8,813 nt of DNA, taken from contig CAZPQV010000077.1 of NCBI GenBank assembly GCA_964588705.1, positions 1 to 8,813 of the forward strand, read 5' to 3'. The translations under genes were made by a program, and so were the position numbers. Below are positions 5,242 to 8,813 of the stretch, one piece after another (position 1 is the stretch's first letter; every line of letters begins with the position of its first letter). The stretch comes from CAZPQV01 sp964588705. Lineage in GTDB: Bacteria; Bacteroidota; Bacteroidia; Flavobacteriales; Weeksellaceae. The notes beneath the pieces were generated by a model. It made no database searches. It saw only the letters and a list, made by a program, of their open reading frames with translations, and was not told where the DNA came from.

Positions 5242-5343
5242 TTTCGTGTTTTATACACCACCTATTTCTTCTTCAAAAGAAATCAAAAAATATTTTGCAC
5301 TACTCCGTGAAAAGATATACCGGCGTTGCAGTTAGAAAGAGCC

Positions 5344-5368
5344 AAGAGCAAAGAAAAAAGAGCAAAGA
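5344..5368 (+). repeat. Purine-rich direct repeat, 14-base period
   Basis: AAGAGCAAAGA occurs at 5344-5354 and again at 5358-5368, exactly 14 bases apart, inside a purine-rich stretch (about 5333-5369). Confidence 0.6.
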
Positions 5369-5399
5369 CTACTTCTGATAGCGCCAAAAATCATTGAGT

Positions 5400-5427
5400 C
5401 TTCCATCTTCGGACTTCCATCTTCCAA
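5400..5427 (+). repeat. Pyrimidine-rich tandem repeat, 14-base period
   Basis: CTTCCATCTTC occurs at 5400-5410 and 5414-5424; the two 14-base units differ only in their last three bases (GGA or CAA). The unit resembles low-complexity intergenic repeats that I associate with Chryseobacterium-type genomes, but that is recall, not a search. Confidence 0.6.
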
Positions 5428-5434
5428 CTTTCTG

Positions 5435-5471
5435 ATATTTTTTTAACCACAAAATATTTTTTAACCCACAA
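5435..5471 (+). repeat. Imperfect 19-base direct repeat before the rpoB start
   Basis: ATATTTTTTTAACCACAA (5435-5452) and ATATTTTTTAACCCACAA (5454-5471) are near-identical copies 19 bases apart. They lie in a segment with no G between 5435 and the ATG at 5489, which fits an unstructured, Shine-Dalgarno-independent ribosome landing site. Confidence 0.5.
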
Positions 5472-5488
5472 CACTTTTTTATTACTTT

Positions 5489-8400
5489 ATGAGTAAATCT
5501 AAAGCAACAAAAAGCACTGCTTCAGCGCCGAAAGCGCAGGAGAGAATCAACTTTGCAACCGCTAAAGGTGCAATGGCTGCTCCTGACTTTCTGGATGTAC
5601 AGCTGGAATCTTTCAAAGATTTTTTCCAGTTGGATACCCTGCCTGAAGCCAGAGTGAACGAAGGTCTTTACAAGACTTTCCAGGAAAATTTTCCGATTAC
5701 CGATTCCAGAAACCAATTCGTATTGGAGTTTTTGGATTATCTGGTAGACTCGCCGCGTTACTCCATCGATGAGTGCGTAGAAAGAGGACTGACCTATTCA
5801 GTGCCTTTAAAAGCGAGACTGAAACTTTACTGTACAGACCCTGAACACGAGGATTTCCAAACCGTTATTCAGGATGTGTATTTAGGACCGGTGCCTTATA
5901 TGACGCCTTCAGGTTCTTTCATCATCAATGGTGCTGAGCGTGTGATCGTTACGCAGCTTCACCGTTCTCCGGGTGTGTTCTTCGGACAGACGTACCACGC
6001 CAACGGAACCAAACTTTATTATTCAAGAATTATCCCTTTCAAAGGATCTTGGATGGAATTTACTACGGATATCAATAACGTAATGTATGCGTATATCGAC
6101 CGTAAGAAAAAGTTACCTTTAACTACGCTTTTAAGAGCAATCGGATACGAATCCGATAAAGATATCCTTCAGATTTTCGACCTTGCAGAAGAAGTGAAAG
6201 TTTCTAAAGCAGCTTTGAAAAAAGTAGAAGGAAGAACTTTGGCTGCAAGAGTATTGAACACTTGGTTCGAAGACTTCGTGGATGAAGATACAGGCGAAGT
6301 GGTTTCTATCGAGAGAAACGAAATCATCCTGGATAGAGAAACTGTTCTTGAAAAAGAACACATCGATATGATTCTTGAATCTGGAGCAAAAACCATCCTG
6401 ATTCACAAAGAAAATTCAAACGAATTCTCAATCATTCAAAATACCCTTCAGAAAGACCCTACAAACTCTGAAAAAGAGGCAGTAGAATACATCTATCGTC
6501 AGTTGAGAAATGCAGATCCGCCAGATGAGGAAACTGCAAGAGGTATTATCGAAAAACTGTTCTTCTCCGAGCAGAGATATTCATTAGGAGAAGTAGGACG
6601 TTACAGACTGAATAAAAAACTAGGTCTAAACATTCCTGAAACAACTGAAGTTCTTACAAAAGACGACATCATTGCGATCGTGCGTCACCTTATCGAACTG
6701 GTGAACTCTAAGGCTGAAGTTGATGATATCGACCACCTTTCCAACAGAAGAATTAAAACTGTTGGTGAACAATTGGCAGGACAATTCGGTGTAGGTCTTT
6801 CAAGAATTGCAAGAACAATCCGCGAGAGAATGAACGTAAGAGATAATGAAATCTTTACACCGGTTGATTTAGTGAATGCTAAAACGTTAACATCCGTAAT
6901 CAACTCGTTCTTCGGTACCAACCAGCTGTCTCAGTTCATGGACCAAACCAACCCACTATCAGAAATTACTCACAAGAGAAGATTGTCTGCATTAGGGCCT
7001 GGAGGTCTTTCAAGAGAAAGAGCAGGTTTCGAGGTTCGTGACGTTCACCATACACACTACGGAAGAATTTGTCCGATTGAAACGCCGGAAGGTCCAAACA
7101 TCGGTCTTATTTCTTCTTTAGGTATTTATGCTAAAATCAACAGTTTAGGTTTCATCGAAACGCCTTATAGAAAAGTAGAAAACGGTAAAGTAGATCTAAA
7201 ATCTGCACCAATTTACTTAAATGCAGAGGACGAGGAAGAGAAAACAATCGCTCAGGCGAATATCGACCTTAATGATGACGGAAGTTTCAGAACCGACAGA
7301 GTAATTGCCCGTCTTGACGGTGATTATCCGGTGGTTGAACCTACAGAAGTTGACTTAATTGATATTGCACCAAACCAGATTTCAGGTATTTCAGCATCAT
7401 TAATTACGTTCCTTGAGCACGACGACGCGAACCGTGCATTGATGGGATCTAACATGATGCGTCAGGCAGTTCCTTTGTTGAAGCCTGAAGCTCCGATTGT
7501 AGGAACAGGTCTTGAAAAGCAGGTGGCTAAAGACTCAAGAATCCTTATTAATGCTGAAGGAACCGGTGTTGTAGAATATGTAGATGCAGACAAAATCGTC
7601 ATTAAATACGACAGAAGCGAAGATGAAGACATCGTAAGTTTCGAATCTGCAACGAAAACTTATAAACTGACCAAATTCAGAAAAACCAACCAAAGTACAA
7701 CCATTACACTTAGACCAAACGTAAGAGTAGGTGATAAAGTGGAAAAAGGACAGGTACTTTGCGACGGTTACGCTACTGAAAACGGTGAATTGGCTCTTGG
7801 TAGAAACCTTACTGTAGCATTCATGCCTTGGAAAGGTTACAACTTTGAGGATGCGATTGTAATCAACGAAAAAGTAGTTCGTGAAGACTGGTTTACTTCC
7901 ATCCACGTAGACGAATATTCTCTTGAAGTTCGTGATACGAAATTAGGTATGGAAGAGCTTACAGCTGATATTCCAAACGTTTCCGAAGAGGCAACAAAAG
8001 ACCTTGACGAAAACGGTATGATCCGTATTGGTGCTGAAGTGAAGCCTGGAGATATTATGATCGGTAAGATAACACCAAAAGGTGAATCTGATCCAACGCC
8101 TGAAGAAAAACTTCTTCGCGCCATCTTCGGTGATAAAGCCGGTGATGTGAAAGATGCTTCTCTGAAAGCCGACTCTTCTTTAAGAGGAGTGGTGATCAAC
8201 AAGAAGTTGTTCGCAAGAAATATCAAGGATAAAAAGAAGAGAGCAGAAGAAAAACTGAAGCTTGAGGAAATCGAAAACAGCTACAAGGCAAAATTCGATG
8301 AATTGAGAAACACACTGATCGAGAAACTTGGAACTTTAGTAAATGGTAAAACTTCACAGGGAGTAAACAACGACCTGAACGAAGAAATTATTTCTAAAGG

Positions 8401-8813
8401 AGTGAAATTCACTACCAAACTTCTTCAAAGTGTTGAGGATTATGTGAACGTAAGTGGTTCTGACTGGACTGTAGATGCAGACAGAAACGACCTTATTAAA
8501 CAGTTAATCCACAACTATAAAATTAAATACAACGATATCGCCGGAGTGAAAAACCGTGAGAAATTTGCAATTTCAATCGGAGACGAACTTTCTGCAGGTA
8601 GTATGAAACTGGCTAAAGTTTACATCGCTAAGAAGCGTAAACTGAATGTTGGAGATAAAATGGCAGGACGTCACGGTAATAAGGGTATCGTATCACGTAT
8701 CGTTCGTGAAGAAGATATGCCGTTCCTGGAAGACGGAACTCCTGTAGATATCGTACTGAATCCGCTTGGTGTACCTTCACGTATGAACATCGGTCAGATT
8801 TACGAAACCGTTC
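5489..8813 (+). CDS. rpoB: RNA polymerase beta subunit (3' end outside window)
   Basis: The beta subunit forms half of the active-site cleft of RNA polymerase and the rifampicin pocket. The frame is open for 1108 codons to the window edge; Bacteroidota beta subunits are near 1270 residues, so about 160 are missing. The start MSKSKATKSTASAPKAQERINFATAKG and LDVQLESFKDFFQLD are typical. The rifampicin region reads QLSQFMDQTNPLSEITHKRRLSALGPGGL, with Q482, D485, H495 and S500 equal to E. coli Q513, D516, H526 and S531, so no classic resistance change is present. IETPEGPNIGLI follows. E787 and D788 in NFEDAI match E. coli E813/D814. K1057 and K1065 in GDKMAGRHGNKG match the active-site lysines K1065/K1073. 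A charged, helix-rich insertion (about 905-1015) precedes this, at the place of the E. coli beta-i9 insert. It has its own promoter and a long leader. Confidence 0.98.
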   Translation, partial: MSKSKATKSTASAPKAQERINFATAKGAMAAPDFLDVQLESFKDFFQLDTLPEARVNEGLYKTFQENFPITDSRNQFVLEFLDYLVDSPRYSIDECVERGLTYSVPLKARLKLYCTDPEHEDFQTVIQDVYLGPVPYMTPSGSFIINGAERVIVTQLHRSPGVFFGQTYHANGTKLYYSRIIPFKGSWMEFTTDINNVMYAYIDRKKKLPLTTLLRAIGYESDKDILQIFDLAEEVKVSKAALKKVEGRTLAARVLNTWFEDFVDEDTGEVVSIERNEIILDRETVLEKEHIDMILESGAKTILIHKENSNEFSIIQNTLQKDPTNSEKEAVEYIYRQLRNADPPDEETARGIIEKLFFSEQRYSLGEVGRYRLNKKLGLNIPETTEVLTKDDIIAIVRHLIELVNSKAEVDDIDHLSNRRIKTVGEQLAGQFGVGLSRIARTIRERMNVRDNEIFTPVDLVNAKTLTSVINSFFGTNQLSQFMDQTNPLSEITHKRRLSALGPGGLSRERAGFEVRDVHHTHYGRICPIETPEGPNIGLISSLGIYAKINSLGFIETPYRKVENGKVDLKSAPIYLNAEDEEEKTIAQANIDLNDDGSFRTDRVIARLDGDYPVVEPTEVDLIDIAPNQISGISASLITFLEHDDANRALMGSNMMRQAVPLLKPEAPIVGTGLEKQVAKDSRILINAEGTGVVEYVDADKIVIKYDRSEDEDIVSFESATKTYKLTKFRKTNQSTTITLRPNVRVGDKVEKGQVLCDGYATENGELALGRNLTVAFMPWKGYNFEDAIVINEKVVREDWFTSIHVDEYSLEVRDTKLGMEELTADIPNVSEEATKDLDENGMIRIGAEVKPGDIMIGKITPKGESDPTPEEKLLRAIFGDKAGDVKDASLKADSSLRGVVINKKLFARNIKDKKKRAEEKLKLEEIENSYKAKFDELRNTLIEKLGTLVNGKTSQGVNNDLNEEIISKGVKFTTKLLQSVEDYVNVSGSDWTVDADRNDLIKQLIHNYKIKYNDIAGVKNREKFAISIGDELSAGSMKLAKVYIAKKRKLNVGDKMAGRHGNKGIVSRIVREEDMPFLEDGTPVDIVLNPLGVPSRMNIGQIYETV

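Larger units (their letters stand above)
5170..5388 (+). repeat. Long-range inverted repeat framing the rpoB leader
   Basis: TTTGGCGCTA (5170-5179) is the exact reverse complement of TAGCGCCAAA (5379-5388). The 5' arm lies at or just after the predicted transcription start, so a 10-bp helix with five G-C pairs would close a domain of about 200 bases. It is much richer in GC than its surroundings, which argues against simple chance, but no compensatory variation can be seen in one sequence. Confidence 0.6.
5163..5488 (+). promoter_or_regulatory. Long structured rpoB leader without ATG
   Basis: About 320 bases between the promoter and the rpoB ATG hold no plausible gene: I find no ATG at all in any frame of the + strand here. 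The stretch contains a long-range 10-bp inverted repeat, a perfect 12-bp hairpin, smaller hairpins (GTGT 5246-5249 with ACAC 5255-5258; ATTTCTT 5264-5270 with AAGAAAT 5277-5283), two sets of 14-base-period repeats, and a final 54-base segment without G. It does not match a leader class that I know. It could be a cis-acting control RNA for RNA polymerase synthesis or, in part, an inserted intergenic repeat. Confidence 0.6.

Noticed and set aside
5344..5427. CRISPR-like array
   Set aside because: Only two 11-base units in each of two unrelated sets, with 3-base gaps; no spacers and no cas genes.
6131..6921. Minus-strand open frames (75-91 codons) inside rpoB
   Set aside because: Shadows of the rpoB coding strand with no independent support.
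7535..8226. Two minus-strand open frames (123 and 129 codons) inside rpoB
   Set aside because: The + strand encodes unmistakable RpoB throughout. The minus products are low-complexity Ser/Phe-rich shadows without recognisable motifs.

Overview
The window is a core chromosomal segment from a member of the Bacteroidota, most likely the Flavobacteriia (a Chryseobacterium-like Weeksellaceae member is my best guess, by recall of protein style rather than a search). The evidence is: RpoB, L11, L1, L7/L12, EF-Tu and NusG of the Bacteroidota type; promoters that fit the Bacteroidota consensus (TTG or TTTG, 19-20 bases, TAnnTTTG) rather than the TTGACA/TATAAT type; start codons with no Shine-Dalgarno sequence and G-poor leaders; and moderate-to-low GC. 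All genes are on the + strand.

Layout. Bases 2-532 are the 3' part of tuf (EF-Tu domains 2 and 3), closed by a strong GAAA-tetraloop terminator (551-583). tRNA-Trp(CCA) begins only 5 bases later (589-659), followed closely by secE (672-875) and nusG (891-1433). A second terminator (1456-1483) ends this group. It abuts the start of an unrecognised polytopic membrane protein gene (1484-2656), which sits between nusG and rplK, genes that are usually adjacent in bacteria. A perfect TAnnTTTG box directly before that terminator may drive the membrane gene.

A well-formed promoter (2705-2734) and a leader with a 12-bp hairpin open the ribosomal protein group rplK (L11), rplA (L1), rplJ (L10, with a long acidic Ala/Glu/Pro tail) and rplL (L7/L12). 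A third terminator (5046-5078) closes it. A new near-consensus promoter (5131-5162) then starts a leader of about 320 bases that contains no ATG. This leader holds a long-range 10-bp inverted repeat, a perfect 12-bp hairpin and two sets of 14-base-period repeats. It precedes rpoB (5489 to the window end; 1108 codons seen, C-terminus missing).

How it works together: EF-Tu and tRNA-Trp serve translation; SecE is part of the Sec translocon; NusG couples transcription and translation; L11 and L1 form the factor-binding base and L1 stalk; L10 and L7/L12 form the ribosomal stalk that recruits EF-Tu and other GTPases; RpoB is the RNA polymerase beta subunit. The gene order is the ancient tuf-secE-nusG-rplKAJL-rpoB cluster. 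What is unusual is its division into at least three transcription units by clear terminators and promoters, the inserted membrane gene, and two structured leaders (rplK and rpoB) that are candidates for cis-acting RNA control. I saw no mobile element, CRISPR array or minus-strand gene.
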